Made by a program: the position numbers and the translations under genes. The notes below the pieces were generated by a model, which made no database searches, was not told where the DNA came from, and saw nothing but the letters and a program-made list of their open reading frames with translations. DNA of 64,000 bases, from positions 310,001 through 374,000 of the forward strand of contig JAALGY010000033.1 in assembly GCA_032358165.1 (NCBI GenBank). Reading direction: 5' to 3'. Of this stretch, positions 50,837-63,575 are shown one piece after another (positions within the stretch are counted from its first letter, which is position 1; each line of letters starts with the position of its first letter). The stretch is from Diplosphaera chodatii. Its lineage: Eukaryota; Chlorophyta; Trebouxiophyceae; Prasiolales; Stichococcaceae.

Positions 50837-53415
50837 TCACGGCAGGTCCGGGCGCAGGTGCCATGCCGGCATGCCAAACGCCGCCGGCTGCATCTCAGCG
50901 GCGGCGGCGCGGCTGCTGTTGTTCAGGAAGCAGAGGGAGGTCTCCACGTCCGCTTGCGGCAGGCAGTCATCTGCATCGCAGGACAGGTGGGGAGCAGCTG
51001 ATTGATTCAGTGCTCTCTGCTGTCGGCTGCGCACGTCAAGTTTTGTCCACATCTCATCTGGATCAGTATGCAGCAAGCACCTATTGGCGGGTCCAGCCAG
51101 ACGTCATCTTGACGGCATTTTGCATCAACCTTACCCGTCTCGTCGGCCATCATGAGGAAGGCGTAGTCGGGCCACCGCCGCAGCTCGGTTGCCGCCAGCT
51201 CCGCCTCCACCAGCGGCGGCGGCCCCGCCCCCTTGTGCGCCTGCTTCCGCTTCCTGCTCTCCTTCCCGGCCAGCCGCTTCAGGCAGCCGACGTACCGCTT
51301 GGTGCACGCGTGCGACACCTGCCGCCACTGCTGCTCTGGCGTCATGCCCTGCAGTTCCAGAGGGTAATGCATGTTGCAGTCAGTCGTGCGTGCACTGCAC
51401 CTGCGTCATACAAGTGCGCTTGTCCGAGCAGCAGCCAGACAAGCGGACAGTCTCCGGCATCAGCAAAGTGCAGCGCAGAGGGCTCTGCTCTATGACAGTG
51501 CCACGTGTGTACCGATTACCCTAGGAACGAGATATTGACTACCCTCTGCTCAGCAGCAGCGGCCTGACCTGGAGGCTGTCCAGCAGGGTGCGGGCCTGCG
51601 CCACAAACGTCTCGGGCTTGTCGTCGACCAGGGCAACCACTCCCCCAAGCCGCTCGCCCGACCAGGTGTTACGGTCAAACAGGCTGACCCGGTCGTCGTC
51701 CTGCAGAGCTCAGCAAAGGTTCAGTCTACTGCCTGCAGGACCTATGCCCTGACATAACATGACATGACGGCGTGCTTGCATGCCACCCGGCAGCCAGTTA
51801 GCCTTGCGATCGGCTTATCATGCTGTGGAGCTCTGGACCGTGGCGCCTTGTGTGCCTGCGCAGGCGCCTGCCTGGGTTGAGTCATCCAGGAGGCGTCAGC
51901 ACACCTGTGGGCCTGGGGGCGGGCCAACCGTCTTGCGGGAGGGGCCCTGCGGCTGGCCGCTGCCGTCCAGGCCCCGCGCCAGTATATGCCCCGCACTGCG
52001 GCTGGGCAGCAGCGTCACGCCTGCGAGCAGCCACAGCACAATAGTGTCACCGGCCCACACATCAAGGCTCGACACTTGAAGCCATGCTGGTGCCCTCATA
52101 ACCTGCGCCGCTTGGACACAGAGCAGCACGCAACCTCAGCAGCATCAGGACAGAAGTGCTCCCAGAGTTCCGAGTTGCACGAAGGCTTCCCCAGTCCCTC
52201 GTGCCCTCACCATCCATTAGCAGCGCTGCCGTTTTGGTGCGGGGCGCCAAGTCGCGGGTGTCCAGCAGCGACAGCCGCCGCCGGCAGAACCATGCCGCTG
52301 AACTCGCTCCGCACTTGCCTGGCTTCCTGCATTGATGCATCACATAGTGTGGTCACGACAGTGCTCAGCCTAGGGCCACAACAGTGTGTCTACCCTCCAA
52401 CATCACCACGCTCAGCAGTGACTACTGTCACGTGATGTGTACAGGAAACGGGTATCACAGGACGCAGCGCAGCAGATGTGGGAGTGCACCCAATGGCGCA
52501 GGGCAGGCAGCGGCCGAAGCGCCGGGCGCCGGTCACGCCGCCCGTGTGGAAGCCGTACATGTCCGACTGCAGCGACCAGTACAGCTCCCTGCGCCGGCAG
52601 AGCACCAAACTCGAGTCCGTGAATGCTGCTGAGACGTGTCCGCTGCCTGATTCTCCCAACATGCCACTTGGCATGTATACAAAAGCAGCTAACGCGCACA
52701 GGGACGTGTACCATGGTGTGTACATCTCAGCAGCAGACTGATCGCCCACAGCACTGAACCGGTCTAACCAGTTTGGCAACGACTCAATGCAGCAGCATAC
52801 CAACGAGCACTCTGCTGAGGGCCAGGAACAGCATCACTGCTGCAAGAGATCCACGAGATTTGTGTGACTGTTCGTTACATTGTTGACAAGCTCACCTGTG
52901 TGAGAAGCCGCAGCGGGCGCGGGCCTCAAGGCGGTCAGCATCGCGCGCCGCCAGCAGCGCGATCGCGGCGGCCAGCGACGGCCACGCCATGCGGCCGACG
53001 TCCATGCCCTTCGCCTCCGCGGTGGCCAGCACCAGCTGCAGCGTGACGCGCGCATCGCCCAGGTGCAGGTCGCCTGCCTGCACGACAGGCAGCGCACTGG
53101 CCTTGCAAGTCCCAGCTGAGAGCGCCCTTGAATCAGCGAACATGGGTAGCCACTGCTGGGAAGAGGCCAAGACATGGAGGGACGAGTGGGCCGCAGTGCC
53201 CCGTGAGCACCCGGACGACTGCAACCAGGTCATTCAATCAGTGCTGCTCATGTTGGTGCGGTTCCGAAGGCTGTTCGTGATCATCGGCGCGCGGAGCGCT
53301 GAGCACCGAGGCGCACCTTCGGACCGAGCAGTGCGTCTCGGATGATGTGACTGGCCGCCGCCGGGAGAGTGTCGGCAAGTTCGGCGATGGCCCCGCCGAC
53401 GGCAGTGTCGTTCAT
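50837..53415 (-). CDS. Unrecognised multi-exon gene
   Basis: Nine exons on minus whose phases close: 53415-53317, 53077-52896, 52839-52805 (short, least certain), 52625-52490, 52326-52211, 52020-51905, 51700-51569, 51348-51135, 50970-50837; 387 aa. The start MNDTAVGGAIAELADTLPAA is helical and soluble. Later segments read GDARVTLQLVLATAEAKGMD, CRRRELYWSLQSDMYGFHTG, DDDRVSLFDRNTWSGERLGG, VVALVDDKPETFVAQARTLL, the basic CLKRLAGKESRKRKQAHKG and RRWPDYAFLMMADETG. GC-rich third positions support the chosen frames. I recognise no domain. There is no signal peptide or clear membrane segment. The final stop overlaps a donor-like LP|GTGAGC, so the gene could continue into the downstream low-complexity model. 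Confidence 0.55.
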
Positions 53416-54943
53416 GTCCGCACAGGCTGTTTCTGATGCTGTGCGCCACCCCAACCCTGCGGCTGGCGGCGTGAAGTGCATGCAGAGCGCTGGAACTTGT
53501 GTGATGTCCAGGCCACCGGTTTGCCTGCAGCTAGACACGCTCTGACAGTCAGCGGACGGTGGGAGGTCAAGCATGTGATAGCATCTCGCGAGCCTCTGGA
53601 GCTTATACCTTGGGTTGTGGCAACGTGCTCGTCACCCGAGCGGGCGATGAAGTGTCAAGTGACGGTCCACGATTGCATTCAGGCCGTGTTCAGCTGCATG
53701 TTGGCCGGCAGCATCGATCACGATATGGCGGTCCGCCCTCGATGCGTGTCGGAGGCCAGACACGCGTGATGCGCCAGGTGGGAATGCTGGCCTCATCAAA
53801 TACGTCCAAGGAGACGTATGTGTGTCCCACGAAGCCGCTTCTGTTAGCATTAGAGGCACCAGGCCTGCTGCTTCCCGCTATCAGCTTGGCTATACACTTT
53901 ACTGGATCCCAGTGCTGGTGTGCGTCTGAAGCCCAGCCTACGCACTTCTTTGGCAAGGGATCAGCATCCAAGCACGACATGCTGGGCTACAGCGGCTCAG
54001 CGCCCCGCTGCAGGGCCTGCACATGCTCATCAGGCCACAGAATCCGCACCAGTTGCACCAGCCGGCGCAGGCGTCGCAAGCCCCGCGCTGCCCGCGGCCG
54101 TACACAGCTCTGGCTATGCAACTCCAGATCTGTAGAGCCTCTCGAGCTTGCAGCTGAGTTTGCACGATCGCAGGTGTGCTGGGTCAGCTTTGCTCCGCAG
54201 GGCGTGCGGGGTTGAGTAACCCGAGGCCTCCCGTGATGTGGAGCCTTTTTGACCCCTTTCAGGCCTCATGTGAGGGCGCCCCAATTGGGCAGTGGGCTGT
54301 ACGGCGGCACCCTGTCGCACATTGGGGCTTTCGCATCATCGAAAGGGAAGCGGGGTCAAGCACAAGACTATCCACGTACCAAACTACGACTACCACAGCA
54401 GCAAAGCCTGCCACACACGAGCTTGTTCAGTTGCAACAACAGCAAGCCAGAACTACTTTACATACAGCAAGATCAGACAACCGTGTCAATCCGTCATGAA
54501 TTTTATCCGCAGAGTGGCAGACTCGCACAGAACGGCGGCACAACTGCTGGACTGGGTGAAACAGCAGCTAATGTACATACGGCAGCTTCGACAGCAACGT
54601 GTCTGATGCCGCCTGCCTTCAAAATCTGGCCCTTCGTCTAGTATGGCTCCACGTGCGCTGAGCAGCCACTGCACCATGTCTCACGTCTCATCCTGAAGTC
54701 GATTTTGGCACAGTTGCCATGATCTGATCATGGGCAGAACCAGCTACGTCGCTCATGGCCGCTCCTGCCGCTAAGGTACAGTTCAAAAAGCTTGATGCCA
54801 CCAGTGACTGGCCCTGTCTGGCGATGCAGGTGTGCACCGACGCAGCTGCAGCGCTACCGCTGCCATGCCCACTGCTGCACGCCTCAGGGCAGCCGTCGCC
54901 ACAGCCTTGATCGCCGCAGCGTCCCGCGATACGGCCAGCCGCA
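53416..54943. other. Intergenic region; weak coding hints only
   Basis: Between two minus-strand genes. Short minus-strand frames near 53690-53980 look slightly coding (for example SGFVGHTYVSLDVFDEASI), but no start, stop or splice phases could be tied together. It should hold the promoter of the 50.8-53.4 kb gene and the 3' UTR of the RING gene. Confidence 0.35.
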
Positions 54944-57900
54944 TCAGCCGGCAGCAGTGGGGCTGCCACCGCCGCCGCCGCCGCCGCCGGCGGCCCCCCT
55001 GTGGCGCGGGCTGCCGCCGCCTACGAACTGCAGCGCCTGGCCCCACAGCAGCGCCCGCAGCTCCTCCAGCTGCACCTGGTAGTCGCTGAGGCTGCCGCCT
55101 GCGAGCAATCAGTACGTTGCCTCGGATGTGGTGAGGGGCAGGTGTCCTGTAAAAGTCGTGGTCAAATGGTATGCGCGGACAGGCTCCTAGCAATCAGCAT
55201 GCCATCTGACCCAGTGTAGCAGGTGTGCAAGCTGCAACGACCGGTGAAGTGCTTCGGCAGAACCCGCAGCTACTCAGAGGCTGTCCTGCACGTCGACCAC
55301 CAACCGAGAGGGGCCAGCATGTCTGCAGCAGCTCACAGCTGCTGGCTGCCGGCGCGGTTGACAGCCGCATGAGGACAGTCTGGCCACTCGGTCAGCATGG
55401 TGCAGCAAAGAGGGGCCCTTGCGCAAGCTGATACGGTGACGTCAGTACCTGAGGCGCTGAGGTCGTCCTCCGAGGCCGCGCTTGCGATCTCGTCACTCAG
55501 CAGCTCGTCGAACTCCGAGACGCCCAGCCCGGCGTTCAGCACCGCGTCCAGCAGCCGCGTCGCCAGCGCCCCGCTGTCCGTGACCTGCAGAAATGCATGT
55601 GGCGGTGTGCAGTGCCATGCACCAGCAGAAGCTGGGATAGTTTGATGCACAAGTACAACTTTCCGATTGCGAAGTGGCGACATGTGTTCGGCTTGCACTA
55701 GCGACTGCAATTGATCTGGCATGCGGCAGGACGCTGGACATTGGTGTGAAGCGCTGCGCCCATGAGAGCATGCGACAGTCAAGCAAGGTGAGGGCTAGCA
55801 TCCTGCAAGTGCTGGAGACGCACGAAGGGCCAATAGTCTGTGTGCTGATGGCTTTTGGCGCATACACAAGCACCATCCCCGGCATCACGAGCACGTTGAA
55901 ATGAATATTGACTGGTGGACGTGCCACACAGCGCACGTGACATGAGGACACCAGCACACTTCGCATGCACAGAGCCTGCTGCTGCGCCTATGCTAGAGGG
56001 GCTGCCATCTAGACCACACCTCGGGCTCGGCGGCGCCATTAGCGTTCTCGCCATCGACCAGGGCCTCGCCCGCCGCCGACATCGCCGCCGACAGCTGCTG
56101 CCGCAGCTGCGCCGAGATGCGCTCCGCCTGCAGTAGCAATGCATGACAAAGTTTGACAAGGTACGATTCTGGGCATACGCTGTGCTGAAGTCTGTGACCT
56201 ACTTAGTATGCAGTGGGCCCTGCATGACATGGTTCGCCATGGTATGTGCAACGTAACATCACAAGCCATCTACTACTGCATACTAGATGCTGTGGCTGAC
56301 AAAGCACCTCCATGAAGCACTATATAACACCAGGCAAAGCGGCAACCCTCAAGTTGCTGGATTTTGGCAGCATCTTCAATGGCGGGTGTGAACGCCACAG
56401 AGAGCCGCTGAGGCAGCAAGGTGAGGGCTCCAGGGCTCTCGCCTTCAGCACATGTGGCCACCGCAGGCGTATTGCCAAGCTTTGATCCTCACCTGCTGCG
56501 CTGCCGAGGTGCGGCTGGCCGCCAGCCGGGCCGCGAAGTTGCGCAGCGCGGCCTCGGCCCGAGGAGCCGCCGCCGACGACAGCTCCTGCGCGTGCGACGC
56601 CAGCGCGCCGGAAGGCAGCAGCTGGTCCAGCGACCGGCACAGCGGCAGCTGCAGAGGCGGCGGCGGCGGCAGCCGGGGCTGTTCTGAAGCCCCCGACCCC
56701 GCCGCCGCCGCCGCTGGTGCTGCTGTGTTTTCGTCAGCTGCCATGGCAGCTCCAGAATCACATGCTGACTGCTGGCTTCCGGTCACTATATTGCCGCTGT
56801 TTGCTGAAGGCCACCCGTTGGCATCTGCCGCAGACTGATCGACTGCAACAGATGCCCCACCTGCATCCTGAGGCGGCCGCGTCATTCTGCATGCCATTGC
56901 AGCCTCGGCTGGCGGTGAGGGGAGAGGCCGGGCACTGCTGGCGTGCACCAGCAGCTGCAAACGTGCCTCGTCGCCTACACCGCTGCTGAGGCTGCCGCTG
57001 CCTCTGCCGTTGTTGTCCCTGCTGCTGGCGGTGCTGTCTGGGGTGCACTTTGGTTGATCGGCAGCTCGTGCAGCAAACAGCGAGGTCCGGCAGATGGGGC
57101 ACGTGAAGTTGGCCTGCAGCAGAACAGGTCCAAGTCAAACCTACTATAGACTGTAATTCAGCACCCTCAGCTGAGATTCTAGATGAGGCAAGCAGCCGGC
57201 GGAATACAGTGTTTCACCTGTCCGGCCGTCTGCAGCCAGTCGCGCAGGCACCCCGCGTGGAACAGGTGCCCGCATGGCAGCACCTTGGCCGTCTGCGACA
57301 GGAGCAGCACAGCACTTGTCAGCTGCTGGGAGGGCAAAGTAAACAAATGAAACTCACGTTCTGATGCAGGCACGAGCGCCTGTATCCCTGCCCATGCACT
57401 GTACTAGGATCACTACAATGGCTGCTGAGGGACTACGCATGCACTACAGCTATCCTGACGACTCCACCTCGGCACTTAGAGGTGGGAACGCCAGTGCACA
57501 ATAGAGACGGTGTGGTCCCTCAGCAGCTGACGACCGAGAGCCCGACCGTTCCCATGCAGAGGTGCTGTGAAGGCGCTGTGTGCTGCGCATCACTGAACCA
57601 GCAGCTGGCAGCCTGCCGCCGCTCAGCCCTGCAGCCTGTCTGCATGCCAGGCGCACTCCTGAACCCTCCTCACTCCTAGCGCATCCTGTGTGTGGCAGCC
57701 AACGGCCTGCAGGCGTGCCCACCTGCATGACATCGCGGCAGATGGCGCACTGCTCCCGCCCACCCTGCAGCGCCGCCGGCCCCGCGTCCGGGTATGTGTC
57801 CCGCAGCAGACGCGCCGCCGCCCGGTGCCGGAAGAACGCCCGCAGCCGCCGGCGCAGCCCCGCCAGCAGGGCGCGGATGTCCATGAACAGAATCAGGTCC

Positions 57901-60872
57901 AGCTGCAACGTGTATCAACATAATGTCATTCATGAAACCAGTGTCATACGCCCTGCAACATAAACGTACATCACGCTGAGTGCCACGCATGATGCCTGCT
58001 GCAATGCCGCGAATTTGAGTCGGGCACGCTCTAAAGCTCGGGTCCCGCACTGGGGACTCCCTAAACAGGGCTGTGAGCCCAGATGCAAGATGTCTCGGTT
58101 TCAGCTTTGGAAGGCCAACGGCGCTCACCAGGCTGAAGGACAGGCCGGCGCGGACCCAGATGTGGGCCAGGTGCGCCAGCGTCAGCGCCTGCGCCGCGAT
58201 GTCGCCGCCCGCGTCCACGTGGTACAGGAACGCGCCGCGGCCCTCCCACACCGCCACCTCCTGCACGTTGACAGCAGGAGTGTCACGGTGTTGGTTGCTG
58301 GACGGCGAGCACTGAACTGGTTAGTACTTTCGTGACGAGCGCCTGCTGAGCATCTGGGGATGCCAGCATGATGAATATTATGCAATATCTGTGCACAAGC
58401 TGGCGCTCACTAATGCGTGACGCTGGAGTACATCCCTTGCAGCCCACCGGAAGAAGGCATCAACGAGTCTGGTATAATCAGACCGCTTGAATCGACTTCG
58501 CAAGTGGCTACGAGGTACTGATCAAGTGGCTAAGTTTGTTGAGCAGCTCGGGCTTGGATGCCGCCCTCACAGATGCAGTATTGCAAAATGGCAGTATAGC
58601 AACTTTGGAATAGATCTCAGGATGCCAGTAGGCATTCCAGCAGTAGGCAGCAGACGGTTATGAATCAACTCGCAACTGCCCAACATGTGCAACGCACATG
58701 AGGAACATACACTGGGAGGATCCACCCGAAAGGGTAGCTGCAGACATGTCACCCAGGGCAGTTATTGCAATCTCATTACACGGCAGTACCTTCCCATGAA
58801 CTGCAGACGCGACCCGCAGCCGGTCGGCCACGTGCACCGCGTACGACGCCAGCGCCTGCCCCGCCTCGATGAAGATGAGCGCGGTGTCGTGCAGCCACAG
58901 GAACAGCTGCCCAAGGGAGGCTGCAGGGAAGGCGCTCGCGCACGCCGCCTGCAAGATGTGAGGTGAGGGTTTCACGGCCTGCTTGTCGTCACAGGTGATT
59001 GGCCCTTGGTGTCACTTGCACATGGCACTGCATCGTGCGCTGCAGCTTTGGGACCCAGAGCGCACCAACACCCATGTCAAGGGCCGTCCATGAGCTGGAC
59101 GGCCAAAGCTGTGGTTGTGACATCCTCTGGGTCCTGATCAACTTGACAGCGAGGCATCCTGCTCAAGGTGGTCCCAGGAATACACACACAGCTGACGAAC
59201 GTGCAGGACACATCAGGTGTGCTGCAAGTCGCCACACAACGAAGCGGTCACGCAGCAGTCCTGGATGCGCACCACCCAGGACAGGTCGTAGGACACGATG
59301 AGGCACAGCAGCGCCAGCGTGCGCAGGTGCGCCCCCGCGGTGGCAGACGGCGACGCCATCAGCCCCTGCACAGCAGCCGGGGCGGCTCATGTCAGCAGTC
59401 AGCCCACACCTGCCGCAGCCGCTGAGTAAGGGACCGCATCTGGACATGCTCAACGGAGCCAGCTGCTTTCGTGCCCTGCTCTCTTCACTCTGCATGGGAT
59501 GTCGACATCACATGACGTAGGCTCAGGCCTGTGCACAACACAACTGCAGCAAGATAGCCATTGCCCATGACTTATGTCATGAAGACCGAGGATGCACTGG
59601 TGTACCTGGCAGCGGTCACGCGCCAAGCCCACGAAGCACTTCATGTACGCCACCACCGAGAACCTGCAGCAGAACAGTGCACATAGGCAAGTGTTATGAG
59701 GCAAGTGTGGTAGGTCATTAGCCTGGCGTCTACGCAGCAGATGCGATGGAGGCACAGTAACAGGTTTGGCTAGTTAATGATACAGCACAGGACTTTGTTT
59801 GCCACGGCGAACCATCTCAGGTGATTGCAGAGTGCGGGAAGTGCACATGAAGACCAACACCCAGCCTGTGCATGGTGTGTGCACAGGCGTGACATGGCAT
59901 GCCTTTTGTGCGCTCTCGCGCTCTTGCACTGGCAGGGAGAGATGCCCTGAAACCCTACAAAGCAGGGAGGGGGGCTGACCATGCCAGCCACATGGCGAGC
60001 TCCGCGGGGTCGGGCGTGTCCACCACCGCCGACATGAACACCGCCTTGATCATGACGTGGCGCACCAGCCGCTCCAGGGCGGCGTGGCTCTCCTCGATCG
60101 TCAGCCGCCCTAGGAACATCTCCTGTGCATCCATGGGCGGCCTGGTGTCAGGCCCTGCTGACGCCTGGCTGGCTAGCTGCTGTTGAATACCTTTTTCCAC
60201 CTGCTGGCAGGTTCGGGTGTCTGCATGTCCTGTGGCTGCCACTATGGTTCAGGCGCCAGAAGCATGTGACATTGCTGAAAACAGCTGGTCTCTGGATGCT
60301 CTGCGTCTTGCAAATGTTGGTGGGGAGTGACTTTGGCGGGATCCTAATCACAGCTTGCCTTTGTGATGCAGGCCCACAGCGCATAGATGCTGAGCAGGAA
60401 GTTGGCGAGCGCGAAGCCCAGCAGCTGGCTGCGCAGCATGTGCGCCACCACCAGGTTGGCGGTGGACCGCATCGCCTCCGCCTCCGCCGGGCCCACACTG
60501 CAGGTCACCGAGAGTACAACTAGGCGCCTTCGGCACCTGAACAGCTTGTCTGTCTCATTGGCTCACTGAACCTCATTGAAATCACATGGCCTGGCCAGAA
60601 GCTGCTCAAGCTTTAGTTTTGATGTCCCTGCATGCCCAGGAGTTGTGCCTGCAACAGGCGGGCATCTGCCGCTGCTTGCCTGCTGGGCCAGGGCGCGCTG
60701 AAGTGCATTTGGCTGGGGTCCAGGCTGGCGGCCGCGGTGGCGTCCATGTTGTAGGCCAGCCCCGCGGCGCTGAACGCCGTCCACGACAGCACCGCCGTGA
60801 GCGCCGACACCTGTCCCGCAGTCAGTTTGTGTCATAGCCCAGAACCTGCCGTCTGGACCAGTTGCCCACCAT
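54944..60872 (-). CDS. Multi-pass RING-H2 E3 ubiquitin ligase, RIN2/RIN3/AMFR(gp78)-like
   Basis: Fourteen exons on minus: 60872-60846, 60810-60680, 60497-60359, 60122-59980, 59663-59606, 59365-59252, 58948-58790, 58260-58129, 57902-57723, 57292-57218, 57113-56493, 56127-56020, 55584-55449, 55098-54944; all phases agree, 725 aa. The N-terminal half has membrane helices in the order of Arabidopsis RIN2/RIN3: SALTAVLSWTAFSAAGLAY, GFALANFLLSIYALWACI, FMSAVVDTPDPAELAMWLAW with KCFVGLARDRC, TLALLCLIVSYDLSWVV, SLGQLFLWLHDTALIF and LTLAHLAHIWVRAGLSFSL. The RING-H2 is complete: CAIC, CGHLFHAGC, then CPICR. A long Ser/Ala/Pro-rich tail follows. RIN2/3 and gp78 are ER or plasma-membrane ligases in protein quality control and immune signalling. 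Introns after 60680 and 60359 have GC donors. I see no clear CUE domain. Exon 1 (MVGNWSRRQ) is tentative. Confidence 0.92.
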
Positions 60873-61695
60873 TCAGCGACTGCACTCAGAATGCATTATA
60901 CGGGTGGTGCCATGGAGGTGCCTGCCCTGACCAGTGTTCATAAGGCATTGAATGAAGCACCACACCAAGCATGTCCTCCACATGCAGGCACTGTCATCAT
61001 CGTGTTGACACAGCGCCCACACTACAGCAAATACACGTCTGTCCGCAAGACAGCGGGATGATGTGCAGCTTTGTGCTCTTTAGCCCTCATGCAAGGGCTG
61101 TTGCAGGTCAGCAGCAGCAGCAGCAGTAGCATCAACATCATATGCTGCAGCAGGGTGGAGTCGGTCTCACCATCGTGCACAAAATCGCCACAGTTGGGCC
61201 TCAGAAATGTCTCAACGCATCACAAGTGCAGCAGATGGGGCACATCATCCGCAGTTACGCGCTGATTGGTCTAATATGCCAGAGACTTGCAGCGTCAGCT
61301 CTCGGAAATCGCTGACTCTGAATGGTCTCCTCGATCACACACATGCCGCAACCACGTCCAGCATGCTGTCACTGCAACAGAGGCGACTTATCCAAAACTG
61401 ACCATGTGCATCGCTGCCTTCTGATGCTTGTTATGAGGACTTTGAGCTTATGAGCTCGTTGCCCAGGGGTACTCAACACTGAAGCACTCTTTGACGGGGG
61501 TTGGAAACTCGTGCAATTCAGCAAATTACTGCTGCGATTTGCTGTTCAAAAGTTGGGCATGGCAGTGGCGAGTCCTCTGTGCGTCTGCGTCCGCAAACTA
61601 GTTACACGCGAGCGACTGTTGTGGTCATATCACGACTAGCCCACGAGCAGTGCCAGATCAACATCTTCTACATGTGCCGTGCAGCAGCGACGGAG
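60873..61695. promoter_or_regulatory. Intergenic region between divergent RING ligase and F-box genes
   Basis: Both starts face outwards across 823 bp. A short CAG run lies at about 61111-61126. No specific promoter motif could be named. Confidence 0.4.
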
Positions 61696-63575
61696 ATGTT
61701 CGACAATCTGCCGAATGAAGTTGTCAGAGTCATCTTAACTCAGGTCACGGAACCCATGCGGCTGGACAGCGATGCTGACAACCTGACACAGTGGTGCCAG
61801 CTTGCATCAGTCTGCAGGACGTAAGTTGCCTGTGCCTTGCTGTACGCAAGCCATGTATATCTAGCAAGCCATTGTTAGCTAGCAATGTGATTGTACACCA
61901 GGCCTCTTTTGGGCTCATCCAAGATAAATTTGCAATGTCCGACGCCGCAGGTGGCGCAGCATCCTGCTAGAGCTGCCTGTCAATGTGACAGTGGCATGGG
62001 AGGATTGGCCCGATGAAGCCGGGCAGGTCCCTGTGGGACATCTGAACCCATCATACACTGATCTAGAGCAGTGCATTGATCGAGTGAGCGTCAGCTTCTT
62101 CAAGACTGTGCTCTGCGCAGCCATTCACTCGATGCATGTGCAGATGGTAACACATGGTGGTATCCAAGAAGTCAGTCTCCTATCCTAGATACGGCTAAGC
62201 CTGCAGAAAAGTGGTTGTTGCTGATGGCTAACCGTGCTGCTCGAATTGCAGATCGCCAAGTGCCCGGCACCATTCTGTGCACTGCGCATCCGGGCACTGC
62301 CACGTGACATGTGGGGCAAGCTCCCCACCAACAGCGATAAGTGTCCGGAAGTAGATCTAGAGGTGGTGAGCACACCCCACAGGGATCTGTGCATGCTCAC
62401 ACCTGCCGTCGCTGATGTTGGACCCGCGTATCCATCCTTTGCTTCAGCAGGCTGGGCCGGGGCTACGTGCTCTTATGTTTGCCGCGTGCGCCATTGCAGG
62501 TGGGCAGGGCGCTGGCTCGCTTGTTGGGTGACAGCGGCTTCCAGCACCGCAGCGGGCGCCACCTGCACACAGTCGAAGTGCGAAAAGCAGGTGCATCTGT
62601 TCAGTGGCACACCTGTGGCTTACATCTGCACAATGCATAGCTCAAGCGGCTGCATAACTGCTGAGCTTGGACACACTTTCTGGAGACCATGTGTCACCAG
62701 GCAGCAGTTGTTGAGCGCGTCCAAGCTTGAGCCCCTGCGGTGTGCAGCTTGCTGGGGCTTTCAGTGTCACGCACCACTGAGTGCCTTCACAGCCCTGGTG
62801 CACATCATTGGTGCCAGCGGCCGGCTGCCGCGCCTCCCGCCACGCCTGGAGACTCTGTCCTGGGCGGTCAGCTTCGCAAGCAGCTCCGCACCAAGTGAAT
62901 ATGAAGCGCTGCAGGTGAACCTCAGCCATGCGCCTGTCAACTTGGTATGAGCAGGGGTAGACAGGCATCAACTGTTGGAACAGCAAGCTGCCCCCTTTGC
63001 AGCCGGCCGATGCGTAACCAGTTTGATACATCTTCTGATAAAATGCGACATCTTTCCTGCAGAAGCCCACTCACATGATGCAGCCTACTGCCGCTTTGCA
63101 GGAACAGCTGCATCTGCTGCCGAACCTCGAGCTGCTGCGAGTGTACGATGGCAATGTGCCTGGGCGCCCTGAGTTGACCGCCAGACTTGTGCGGTCCCTG
63201 CCGCCAACACTGCAGTCCCTTGAATACAAGTACCACAGCAGCGGCTTCGGCGGTCGCCTGCTGCCAAAGCAACTAGTGCTTGCAGAGATTCCCTCCCATA
63301 TGCAACTGATAGAGTGGCATGCTGATCGCGCACAGTAAGTATTTGTGGCAATGTTTGGACGTGCTGTCATCACACTTGAGTGCAGCCGGCCACCAATGTT
63401 TCTGGCTGTGTCCGTTAGCTCTGAAGATCGTGACAAATCACATGATCGCTGCTACCCCATGTGCTGCAGGGTACTATTCCGACTGGTGGCTACATCTGCC
63501 ATGACTGAGCAGGACAGGCTGGATGCTGCTGGTAGTCCAGACCAAACAACGTTATGGATGAAGTTTATAGAATAG
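61696..63575 (+). CDS. F-box protein with leucine-rich C-terminal region
   Basis: Likely substrate receptor of an SCF ubiquitin ligase. Seven exons with consistent phases: 61696-61820, 61951-62146, 62252-62365, 62500-62590, 62793-62914, 63102-63334, 63470-63575; 328 aa. The N-terminus reads MFDNLPNEVVRVILTQV, then LTQWCQLASVCRTWRSILLE, which fits the F-box (LPxEvlxxIl...LxxxsxVCrxWr) that binds SKP1. Leu-rich segments follow: LPRLPPRLETLSWAV, LHLLPNLELLRVYDGNVPG and LVRSLPPTLQSLEYKYHSSG. Their P-x-L-xx-L pattern suggests degenerate leucine-rich repeats forming the substrate surface. An in-frame upstream ATG at 61672 is an alternative start. It is divergent from the RING ligase. Middle exons (62500-62590, 62793-62914) rest on phase agreement only. 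Confidence 0.75.
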
